Assembly (NCBI RefSeq): GCF_003710105.1
Contig: NZ_CP033325.1
Location: forward strand, 2,604,001-2,668,000
DNA length: 64,000 bases
Reading direction: 5' to 3'
Source of the DNA: Georgenia faecalis
GTDB lineage: Bacteria > Actinomycetota > Actinomycetes > Actinomycetales > Actinomycetaceae
In this document: piece by piece, positions 46,500-53,635 of the stretch
How positions within the stretch are numbered: the stretch's first letter is position 1
Layout of the letters: each line of letters opens with the position of its first letter
Notes under the pieces: generated by a model
Told to the model about the DNA's origin: nothing
Databases searched by the model: none
What the model saw: the letters and a program-made list of their open reading frames with translations, nothing else
Position numbers and translations under genes: made by a program

Positions 46500-47585
46500 T
46501 CACGCCCGTCCCCCGGGCCGGGTGAGGGGCACGCGCACGGACTGCGGCACGCCCCCGGCGGCCGCGGAGTCGCGCGCGGCGAGGACGAGGCGCGCGGTGG
46601 CGAGGACGTGCGCGGCGTCGTGCTCCGGGGCGCGTCCCTCGTCCACCGCGCGCATGAGCTCGGCCATGGCGCCGGCGAAGCCGTCGACGAACCACTCCCC
46701 CTCCAGCGCGTACGCCGTCGTGGTGCCGTCCCGCTCGAGCGCGACGGCGTCGGAGCCCCCGAGCACGCTGCCCCGGATGGTCCCGTCGGTGCCGTGCACC
46801 CAGTAGGGGCAGGCGGGCCGACGGGTCCGCACGTCGCCCACCACGCGGACCACGGCGGACGCGCCGTCCTCGCAGGCGAGCGTCATCGTGGCGTGCCAGG
46901 GGTTCGCCGCGTCCGCGGGCTGACCGGGAAGCCGCGAGTCCTGTGCGGTGATGACGGCGACCACCCGGCCCTCGAGCCAGCAGCGGGTGATGTCCACCCA
47001 GTGCACGAGGTAGTCGGTGAGCAGCATGTGGGGCACGCGGTCGAACGGGGTGCCGGCGATGGGCGGCAAGGGCTTGTCGTGGAGGTGGGTGACCCCCACG
47101 ACCTCCCCGACGGCGCCCTCCCGCACGAGTGCGGTGGTCACCCGCCAGGCCGGTGCCCAGCGGCCGTTCTGGTTGACCGCCACGCGCACGCCCCGCTCGG
47201 CCGCCTCGGCAAGCAGGCCCTCTAGGACGGGGATCTCCTCGGCGTCGGCGACGACGGGCTTCTGCGCGAGGACGTGCTTGCCCGCCCGCACGGCCGCCGC
47301 GACGAGGTCGAGCCGCCCGACCGGCCCGGTGGCGATGTCGACGACGTCGACGTCGGGGTCGGCGACGAGCTCGTCGAGGCCGCGGTAGACGCGCCGGACC
47401 GCGGGGAAGCGGTCCCGGATCCCCTCGGTGCGCGTGGCGTCGCGGCTCCACACTCCCACGACGTCCACCCCGTGCCGGGTGTACGCGGGCAGGTGGGCCG
47501 ACTGGGCGATCGAGCCGCAGCCGAGGACGGCGACGCCGAGGCGGGCGTGCGGGAAAGCCGGGACGGGCGCGGGGACGCCGGTCAT
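46500..47585 (-). CDS. Gfo/Idh/MocA-family NAD(P)-dependent sugar dehydrogenase (YcjS-like context)
   Basis: 361 residues. The N-terminal Rossmann fold has V-A-V-L-G-C-G-S-I-A-Q-S-A-H, D-I-A-T-G-P-V-G-R, and K-H-V-L-A-Q-K-P-V-V with the conserved Lys of the E-K-P motif (here Q-K-P). A C-terminal domain with H-L-H-D-K-P-L-P-P and Y-L-V-H-W-V-D-I-T-R follows. These enzymes oxidise or reduce sugar hydroxyls. Its ATG overlaps the stop of the upstream dehydrogenase (ATGA), suggesting the two work as a pair. In E. coli the pair YcjQ/YcjS oxidises glycosides at C3, and the same job is proposed here. Confidence 0.88.
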   Translation of the reverse strand: MTGVPAPVPAFPHARLGVAVLGCGSIAQSAHLPAYTRHGVDVVGVWSRDATRTEGIRDRFPAVRRVYRGLDELVADPDVDVVDIATGPVGRLDLVAAAVRAGKHVLAQKPVVADAEEIPVLEGLLAEAAERGVRVAVNQNGRWAPAWRVTTALVREGAVGEVVGVTHLHDKPLPPIAGTPFDRVPHMLLTDYLVHWVDITRCWLEGRVVAVITAQDSRLPGQPADAANPWHATMTLACEDGASAVVRVVGDVRTRRPACPYWVHGTDGTIRGSVLGGSDAVALERDGTTTAYALEGEWFVDGFAGAMAELMRAVDEGRAPEHDAAHVLATARLVLAARDSAAAGGVPQSVRVPLTRPGGRA

Positions 47586-48643
47586 CCGGGCTCCCCCACC
47601 GGGGCCGCGGGGAACCGCAGGACGGTCTGGAGGACGCGGGGGTCGCCGCGGTCCAGCGCCGCGAACGCCCGCGCGACGTCGGCGGCGTCGACGACGTCGG
47701 TCACCAGCGGGGCGACGTCCACCGCGCCGGTGAGCACCTGGTCGCAGAACACGCGCACCAGCCGCCCCTGGTCCCAGCGCCGGCCCAGGGCGAGCGGGAC
47801 ACCAGAGATCTGGCTCGCGACGAGGGTCACCCGGTTGTGGTGGAACTCCTCCCCGAGCCGCAACGCCTCCGCGCCGCCCTGGTAGAAGCCGGCGGCGACG
47901 ACCGTGCCCTCGACCACCACCGAGCGCACGGCCTCGTGCAGCGCGGCGGCGTGGCCGCTCAGCTCGATGGCGGCGTCGGCCCCTCCCGCGGTGACCGCGC
48001 GGACGGCCGCCCCGGACCCGCCGGCGGCGTCGGCGGCGACGACCGCGGCGGCGCCCATCCGGGTGGCGGCATCGAGGCGCTCGGGCACCCGGTCGACGGC
48101 GACGACCCGGGCCCCGGACAGGTGGGCCAGCCGCGTGGCGAGCAGCCCGATGACGCCCTGCCCGACGACCGCCAGGTGCTCCCCGAGCCGGATGTCGGAG
48201 GCGAGCACCGCGTTGAGGGCGATGGCGCCGACGCGCGCGAAGACCCCGACGACCGGGTCCGTCCCGGCCGGCAGCCGGCGCCAGGCCACGGCGTCGGCGT
48301 CGACCACCGCCTCGCTGCGGTGGCCCCACATGCCGTGGACGACGTCGCCGACGGCGGGCGCGGTGACGTCCGCGGCGACCTCGACCACCTGGCCCACCTC
48401 GGAGTAGCCCCAGCCGGTCAGGGGGTAGGGCGCGGAGGGCTCGGCGCCGACGAACAGGCGCCGTCCCGCGTCCCAGGTGCGGCGCAGGTACGGGCTCGAG
48501 CCCCGGTACGCGGCGAGCTCGGTCCCCGCCGAGATCCCCGAGTACCAGGTCGCGACCCGGACCGTCCCGGGCCGCAGGGGCTGGGCGGCGCACACCACGA
48601 GCTCGACCTGCCGGGGGGCGGTGAGCTGGACGAGGGTGGGCAC
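47582..48643 (-). CDS. MDR-superfamily (zinc-type) dehydrogenase, YcjQ-like
   Basis: 353 residues from a GTG with GGAGG five bases before. The cofactor motif is L-A-V-V-G-Q-G-V-I-G-L-L-A-T, then A-R-V-V-A-V-D. Instead of the usual G-H-E zinc region of alcohol dehydrogenases it reads W-Y-S-G-I-S-A-G-T-E-L-A-A-Y-R-G-S-S-P-Y, which matches my memory of the YcjQ group start (G-T-E-V-V-D-F-R-A-A-S-P-F). F-H-H-N-R-V-T-L-V-A-S also fits. The group oxidises or reduces keto-glycosides with NAD+. It follows the second permease by 77 bases and overlaps the next gene. Confidence 0.85.
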   Translation of the reverse strand: MPTLVQLTAPRQVELVVCAAQPLRPGTVRVATWYSGISAGTELAAYRGSSPYLRRTWDAGRRLFVGAEPSAPYPLTGWGYSEVGQVVEVAADVTAPAVGDVVHGMWGHRSEAVVDADAVAWRRLPAGTDPVVGVFARVGAIALNAVLASDIRLGEHLAVVGQGVIGLLATRLAHLSGARVVAVDRVPERLDAATRMGAAAVVAADAAGGSGAAVRAVTAGGADAAIELSGHAAALHEAVRSVVVEGTVVAAGFYQGGAEALRLGEEFHHNRVTLVASQISGVPLALGRRWDQGRLVRVFCDQVLTGAVDVAPLVTDVVDAADVARAFAALDRGDPRVLQTVLRFPAAPVGEPG

Positions 48644-48720
48644 GTGACCTCCGGTGGGCACAGGGCGGGCGTCGTCAGGCGCGGGGCGGGCGCCGACCTC
48701 GGCGGGTGCGGTGTGCGGTC

Positions 48721-49629
48721 TCAGCCCTTCTCGGCCCCCGCGGTGAGACCGCCGACGAGGAGCCGTTCACTGGCGAAGAAGAGGATGACGATCGGCAGCG
48801 TGAGGATCACCGAGCCCGCCATGAGCACGGTGGTGGGCACCTCGATGCTCCCCGCCAGCTGGGACAGGCCGAGGGAGACGGTCCACGAGTCGCGCCGCTC
48901 GATGAGGAAGAGCAGCGCGAAGAGGAACTCGTTCCACGCGATCATGAAGACGAACAGCCCGTTGGAGACGATCGCGGGCATGGCGAGCGGGAGCGCGATC
49001 CGCCGCATCACCTGCAGCCGCGAGCAGCCGTCGAGCGCGGCCGCCTCCTCGAGGCTCACCGGGATCGTGTCGAAGTAGTTGCGGAGCATGTAGATCGTCA
49101 CGGCGGCGACCTGGGCGACGTAGACGATGAGGAGCCCCACCAGCGAGCCCCGCAGGCCGATCCGGGTGAAGAAGACGAACAACGGGACGGCGAGGAGGAT
49201 CGCCGGGAAGAAGTACACGGCGAGGAACAGTGCGCTGATCCGGCGGCGGCCGAAGAACTCCAGGCGGCTCACCGCGTAGGCCCCGGGCACCGCCACGAGG
49301 AGCGAGAGCACGACGGTGCCCAGCGCGACGACGAGGCTGTTGCGGATGAAGACGAGGAAGTCCTGGCCGCCCTCGGCGACCGGCCGCAGCACCGACAGGT
49401 ACGTGGACCAGGTGATGTCGGCGAGCGGGACCCACAGCGCGCCCGGGTCGCGCGCCACGGCGTCCAGGGGGCGGAAGGACAGGACGACCATGTACCAGAA
49501 CGGCACGACGGCGATGAGGAGCAGGAGCACGATGACCACGGGGCGGGCCACGCGCAGGAGCGCGTTCTCGACGGCGTCGCGCGAGAGCCCGCGCCGGCGC
49601 TCTGGACCGCGGGTCGCGGCGCTGCTCAT
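48721..49629 (-). CDS. ABC sugar transporter permease (MalG type)
   Basis: 302 residues with six helices. Marks are P-F-W-Y-M-V-V-L-S-F-R, V-P-G-A-Y-A-V-S-R-L-E-F and the EAA coupling motif L-E-E-A-A-A-L-D-G-C-S-R-L-Q-V. N-E-F-L-F-A-L-L-F follows. It pairs with the MalF-type permease, whose stop overlaps this start by four bases (ATGA). No ATPase gene is present in the operon, so it must use a shared ATPase such as the MsiK-type protein of other actinobacteria (inference). Confidence 0.95.
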   Translation of the reverse strand: MSSAATRGPERRRGLSRDAVENALLRVARPVVIVLLLLIAVVPFWYMVVLSFRPLDAVARDPGALWVPLADITWSTYLSVLRPVAEGGQDFLVFIRNSLVVALGTVVLSLLVAVPGAYAVSRLEFFGRRRISALFLAVYFFPAILLAVPLFVFFTRIGLRGSLVGLLIVYVAQVAAVTIYMLRNYFDTIPVSLEEAAALDGCSRLQVMRRIALPLAMPAIVSNGLFVFMIAWNEFLFALLFLIERRDSWTVSLGLSQLAGSIEVPTTVLMAGSVILTLPIVILFFASERLLVGGLTAGAEKG

Positions 49630-50636
49630 GCGACCTCCTCCCGGCGCCCGAAGAGGCGCAGGTAGGCCGTGACGGCGACGGCGAGGATGACGGCGAGGAC
49701 GAGGGCCTGCGCGGCCGCGGCGCCGATGTCGCCGCGCGCCGTGAGGTAGTCGAACACCCGGACCGCCACCACCTGGGTGCCCGCCCCACCGCCGGTGAGG
49801 AGGTAGATGTCGTCGAAGTTGTTGTAGGTCCAGATGAAGCGGAGCACGCTGAGCACCGCGATGGTGGGCAGCAGCTGCGGGAGCAGGATGTGGCGGAAGC
49901 GCTGGCTGGGCGTCGCGCCGTCCACCCGGGCGGCCTCGTCGAGCGTCTCGGGCACCGCCTGGAGCCGGGCGGTGAGGAAGAGGAACGCGAAGGGGAACGA
50001 GCGCCAGGCCTCGAAGGCGATGACGGTGAGCAGCGCCGTCGGCACGGTGATCTCCCAGCCGAGCAGGGAGAAGGTGTCGGCGCGCGAGCTGAGGAAGGCG
50101 ATGGGCTCGTCCCAGCCGAGGAGCTCGGTGCCCCAGTGGTTGACGACGCCGAACTGCGGGGACAGCGCCGTGCTCCACACGAAGGTCGCGGCGACGACGG
50201 GCGCCACGTAGGGCAGCAGCATCGCCGCGCGCACGGCTCCGCGGCCGCGGAAGGGCCGGCGCAGCGCCAGCGCGGCGACGAGCCCGATGCCGATCGCGCA
50301 GGCGGTCCCGCCCACGGAGTACACGAGCGTCGTGCGCAGGGACTCGAGGAAGCCGGGTGAGGTGAGCACGTCGGCGAGGTTGGCCAGGGTGTAGTCCCCC
50401 AGGACACCCGTGTCGCGCAGGTCGAGGAGCCGGACCCGCTGGAAGGCCAGCGAGACGGTCCACAGCACGGGGAGCACCACCACCGCGACGACGATGACGA
50501 ACGTCGGGGTGATGAGGAGCAGGCCGGTGCGCGACTCCTCCCGGGCGCGCGAGGAGCGTCGCACCCTGCGCCCGCCCCGGGCCCCGGGGGCGACGGGCGC
50601 CGGGACGCCGGCTGCGCCCTGCGCGAGCGAGCTCAC
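49626..50636 (-). CDS. ABC sugar transporter permease (MalF type)
   Basis: 336 residues from a GTG overlapping the binding-protein stop. A basic cytoplasmic N-terminus of about 35 residues precedes six helices. The EAA motif is L-D-E-A-A-R-V-D-G-A-T-P-S-Q-R-F, and L-P-Y-V-A-P-V-V-A-A and Y-N-N-F-D-D-I-Y-L-L-T-G-G-G are typical of CUT1 sugar permeases. It forms the membrane channel with the MalG-type protein. Confidence 0.95.
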   Translation of the reverse strand: MSSLAQGAAGVPAPVAPGARGGRRVRRSSRAREESRTGLLLITPTFVIVVAVVVLPVLWTVSLAFQRVRLLDLRDTGVLGDYTLANLADVLTSPGFLESLRTTLVYSVGGTACAIGIGLVAALALRRPFRGRGAVRAAMLLPYVAPVVAATFVWSTALSPQFGVVNHWGTELLGWDEPIAFLSSRADTFSLLGWEITVPTALLTVIAFEAWRSFPFAFLFLTARLQAVPETLDEAARVDGATPSQRFRHILLPQLLPTIAVLSVLRFIWTYNNFDDIYLLTGGGAGTQVVAVRVFDYLTARGDIGAAAAQALVLAVILAVAVTAYLRLFGRREEVA

Positions 50637-52030
50637 GAGACCGACTCCTGGATGGACCGCACCGCTTCTGCGGCGGTCTCGGCGGTCGAGCGGGCCTCGC
50701 TCCCCGAGCTCACCTCGTTGACGGCAGTCGCGACGGGCTGCTCGCCCTGGGTCGCCCCGAGCAGGTCCCCCTGGCCCTGCTCGAGCGCCCACCGGGACAG
50801 GCCCTCCGGGCCCGCGCGCAGCGCCTCGAGGACCTCCGGGGCGTAGAAGTCCGCCAGCGGGGCCTTGGTGTCCACCCCGACGGGCAGCTCGGCCCAGGCG
50901 TCGGTGAACTCGGTCGGGTTCTCGGCCGTCCCCACCCGCACCGGCACCTTGCCCTCGGGGGCGATGGCGATCCAGTCGAGGTAGCCGTCGGTCATCATGT
51001 GCTCGACGAAGGCCACCGCGCCGTCGCGGTCGGACTCGCCCACCACCGTCCACGAGGTCACCTCGCCGAACTGGGCGGGCTCCCCGCCCGACGGCCCGTC
51101 GATGGCGGTGACGACGCCGGTGTTCTCGGCGAGGAACGCGGGGTTCTCGGCGCACTCGTCACAGCTCGGCATGGCGTCGTTGCGCAGGCCGGCCATCTCG
51201 TCGAGGACGAACGTGGACCAGATGAACATGGCGGCCTGACCGGCGAAGTACGACGCGCGCACCGTGTCGACGTCCTGCGCACCGGGCACGGAGTGCTCCT
51301 GGACGAGGGTGCCGTAGAAGTCGAGCGCCTCGACGCACGCGGGGCTGTCGAGGGTGACCTCGCCGCCCTCGTCGACCAGCTCGCAGCCGTTGCCGAGGGC
51401 GACGTGCTCGAACGTCTGCTCGGTGAAGGCGTCCCCCGGGGCGGTGGCCCCGACGAAGCCGGCGAGGTCCTCGGTGTCGAGCTCCTCGGCGGCGGCGAGG
51501 ATCGCGTCGTAGGAGGTGGGCGGGTCGAGGCCGGCCGCCTCGAAGAGGTCGGTGCGGTAGTACAGCAGCTGGAGCCACGACTCGCTCGGTACCGCGAGCT
51601 GGGCGTCGCCGTCCCGGGTGAGCTCGAGCGCCCGGCCGGTGAAGGTGTCCTCGCCGAGCGTCTGGACCACCTCGGCGACCGCGTCGACGTCGAGGAGCTC
51701 GTTCGCGGACAGCGTGCGCACCTGGGGCAGGGACACCCCACCGATGACGTCCGGGAGGTCGCCTGCCGCGGCGGCCGAGATGAGGAGCTGGTTGAACTGG
51801 TCCTCCCCGACGGGGACGAGCTCGACGGCGATGCCGCTGGCGGAGGTGAAGCCGTCGACGATCTCCTGGGTGGCCGCGACGCGGTCGGGGAGGTCCTCCT
51901 GGATCCACACCGTGATGCCGCCGTCCGCGTCGTCGTCGCCCCCGGAGCAGGCCGCGAGGACAAGGGCCGCGCAGGCGGCCAGGGCGGCCGCGCTCGTGGC
52001 CCGCCCCGCAGGGCGACGCGTCGTCGGCAT
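50633..52030 (-). CDS. ABC sugar transporter solute-binding lipoprotein
   Basis: 465 residues with a lipoprotein signal: A-A-L-V-L-A-A-C-S-G-G with the lipidated C28. It then follows the extracellular family-1 binding-protein pattern: I-T-V-W-I-Q-E-D, G-D-L-P-D-V-I-G-G, L-Q-L-L-Y-Y-R-T-D-L-F-E-A-A-G-L and Y-F-A-G-Q-A-A-M-F-I-W. GGAGG lies 7 bases before the ATG. It is the first gene of the seven-gene operon, and its promoter region is shared with the divergent ROK gene. The ligand is presumably an oligosaccharide or glycoside that suits the operon enzymes. Confidence 0.95.
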   Translation of the reverse strand: MPTTRRPAGRATSAAALAACAALVLAACSGGDDDADGGITVWIQEDLPDRVAATQEIVDGFTSASGIAVELVPVGEDQFNQLLISAAAAGDLPDVIGGVSLPQVRTLSANELLDVDAVAEVVQTLGEDTFTGRALELTRDGDAQLAVPSESWLQLLYYRTDLFEAAGLDPPTSYDAILAAAEELDTEDLAGFVGATAPGDAFTEQTFEHVALGNGCELVDEGGEVTLDSPACVEALDFYGTLVQEHSVPGAQDVDTVRASYFAGQAAMFIWSTFVLDEMAGLRNDAMPSCDECAENPAFLAENTGVVTAIDGPSGGEPAQFGEVTSWTVVGESDRDGAVAFVEHMMTDGYLDWIAIAPEGKVPVRVGTAENPTEFTDAWAELPVGVDTKAPLADFYAPEVLEALRAGPEGLSRWALEQGQGDLLGATQGEQPVATAVNEVSSGSEARSTAETAAEAVRSIQESVS

Positions 52031-52062
52031 GGCACGGACCTCCGTCGGTCAGGCGTCCCTTG

Positions 52063-52107
52063 TGCCTAAGCGTTGAGCATAGGATGCCTACTCGTCAAGC
52101 ATCTTGA
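52063..52107. promoter_or_regulatory. Candidate operator region between the ROK gene and the sugar operon
   Basis: TGCCTA occurs twice exactly 22 bp apart (52063-52068 and 52085-52090). The second lies in TAGG-ATG-CCTA, and TCAAG-CAT-CTTGA (52095-52107) is a perfect dyad. The region is unusually AT-rich for this genome. It is the natural target of the ROK regulator. Confidence 0.6.
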
Positions 52108-52171
52108 GGCGACGAAGCAGACCCGGCGCTCGCCCGGTCCGGCCCTCGCCCGCGTCCTCGAGGAGGAGCAC

Positions 52172-53317
52172 GTGCCAGGACCGGGTGACGTCCTTGATCT
52201 GGTCCGGCGGGGCCGGGCCACCACGCGGGGCGGGATCCTCGAGGTCACGGGCCTGTCCCGGATGACCGTGGCGCAGCGGGTGGACGCGCTCCTCGAGGCG
52301 CGGCTCCTCATCGAGGACGGCACCCACGGACCCACGGGCGGGCGCCGACCACGACGCCTCGTCGTCAACTCCGACCACTCCCGCCTCGTCACCGCCACGG
52401 TGAACACCACCCACACCACCACGGCGCTCGCCGACCTGTCCGGTCGCATCCTCGCCCGTGACTCGTTCGACGTCGCCGTGGCCGACGGCCCCGAGCGCAC
52501 GCTCCACGAGGTGGCCCGGTCCGTCCGGCGCCTGCTCGCGCACCCCGCCGCCGGGGGCGTGCCCCTGGCGGGTGTGGGGGTCAGCATCCCCGGCCCCGTC
52601 GACCCCGAGACCGGCCGGCCGAGCCAGCCGCCGATCATGCCCGGGTGGGATGGGTACCCCATCCCCGACCGCCTCACGGACGAGTTCGGCGTGAGCGTCG
52701 TCGTGGCGAACGACGCCGACGCCGCCGCCCTCGGCGAGCAGACCGTCGGGTACCCCGACTCGCCCGCCCTGTGCCTCGTCAAGGTCTCGACCGGCATCGG
52801 GACCGGCATCGTCCTCGACGGTCGCGTGTACGCCGGGGTCGACGGCGGCGCCGGCGACATCGGCCACGTCCGGGTGACCGACGACCCGCAGGCCCGGTGC
52901 CGGTGCGGCGCCCAGGGCTGCCTCGCCGCCGTCGCCGGTGGGCGGGCGGTGGCGCGGGCGCTGTCCGAGCTCGGCATCCCGGCATCCTCGGGACGGGACG
53001 TGGGGGCCCGGCTCGCCGCCGGGGACGCCGATGCCGCCCGCCTCACGCAGGAGGCCGGGCGCCGGATCGGGGAGGTGATGGCGACCGTCGTCAGCGTGCT
53101 CAACCCGGGCGTCGTCCTTCTCGGCGGTGCGCTGGCCTCCACGCCGCTGCTCGCCGGGGTGCGCGAGACCCTCTACCCGCGCTCTCTCCCGCGGGCGACG
53201 CGCCACCTCACCGTGGCCCTGGCGACCCTCGGCGACGACGCCGCCTCCGTGGGCATGGCCCGCCTCCTCGTGGAGAACGAGTTCTCCCCGGCGGCGGTGA
53301 ACGCCCGGCTCGCGTGA
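52172..53317 (+). CDS. ROK-family transcriptional regulator
   Basis: 381 residues from a GTG chosen because AGGAGGAG lies just upstream. The frame remains open to a TTG at 52073, inside the operator region. An N-terminal winged helix (about 10-60; T-T-R-G-G-I-L-E-V-T-G-L-S-R-M-T-V-A-Q-R-V) precedes the sugar-kinase-like ROK domain. That domain has V-G-V-S-I-P-G-P-V-D, A-N-D-A-D-A-A-A-L-G-E and K-V-S-T-G-I-G-T-G-I. The zinc motif is C-R-C-G-A-Q-G-C-L. ROK regulators repress sugar genes and release DNA on binding a sugar or sugar phosphate. Its divergent position makes it the likely repressor of the sugar operon. Confidence 0.93.
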   Translation: MPGPGDVLDLVRRGRATTRGGILEVTGLSRMTVAQRVDALLEARLLIEDGTHGPTGGRRPRRLVVNSDHSRLVTATVNTTHTTTALADLSGRILARDSFDVAVADGPERTLHEVARSVRRLLAHPAAGGVPLAGVGVSIPGPVDPETGRPSQPPIMPGWDGYPIPDRLTDEFGVSVVVANDADAAALGEQTVGYPDSPALCLVKVSTGIGTGIVLDGRVYAGVDGGAGDIGHVRVTDDPQARCRCGAQGCLAAVAGGRAVARALSELGIPASSGRDVGARLAAGDADAARLTQEAGRRIGEVMATVVSVLNPGVVLLGGALASTPLLAGVRETLYPRSLPRATRHLTVALATLGDDAASVGMARLLVENEFSPAAVNARLA

Positions 53318-53369
53318 CCAGCTCGGCGAGCGAAGGCCGAACGCGGACAAAGGCCGGACGGGGAACGAC

Positions 53370-53398
53370 GAAGGCCCGGACCACTGGTCCGGGCCTTC
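53370..53398. terminator. Strong bidirectional terminator
   Basis: GAAGGCCCGGACC (53370-53382), loop ACT, GGTCCGGGCCTTC (53386-53398). It serves the ROK gene from the left and the tRNA from the right. Confidence 0.92.
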
Positions 53399-53407
53399 AT
53401 CTTCTTG

Positions 53408-53481
53408 TAGCGGGGGCAGGATTTGAACCTGCGACCTCCGGGTTATGAGCCCGGCGAGCTACCGAGCTGCTCCACCCCGCG
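53408..53481 (-). tRNA. Initiator tRNA-fMet (anticodon CAT)
   Basis: A complete cloverleaf on the minus strand: acceptor CGCGGGG/CCCCGCT, D-arm GAGC...GCTC, and anticodon stem CCGGG-CTCATAA-CCCGG. The T-arm is GCAGG-TTCAAAT-CCTGC. It has the two initiator marks: an unpaired first acceptor position (C1 opposite T72) and three consecutive G:C pairs below the anticodon loop. The 3' CCA is not encoded and must be added by the CCA enzyme. It lies alone between two strong terminators. Confidence 0.97.
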
Positions 53482-53579
53482 TCGGTAAGCACCACACTAT
53501 GCCGCCGGGCCCGGGCGGGGCAACTTCGCGTCCTGTGAGCCCCCTCACCCATCCGCCCCGCCTCCGGGCGGACGCCGAC

Positions 53580-53610
53580 GGGGCCCGCCAGGACGAACCT
53601 GGCGGGCCCC
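53580..53610 (-). terminator. Terminator of the UPF0182 gene
   Basis: GGGGCCCGCCAGG (53580-53592), loop ACGAA, CCTGGCGGGCCCC (53598-53610): a perfect 13-bp stem about 25 bases after the UPF0182 stop. The stretch to the tRNA (53482-53579) holds no gene that I can see and should contain the tRNA promoter. Confidence 0.9.
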
Positions 53611-53635
53611 GTCGGGTGGCCTCGGGCGGCCTGGG

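Noticed and set aside
48706-49665. Charged open frame opposite the MalG-type permease gene
   Set aside because: Composition (Glu/Asp/Arg/His) is that of a reverse-complement shadow; the permease has clear helices and an EAA motif.
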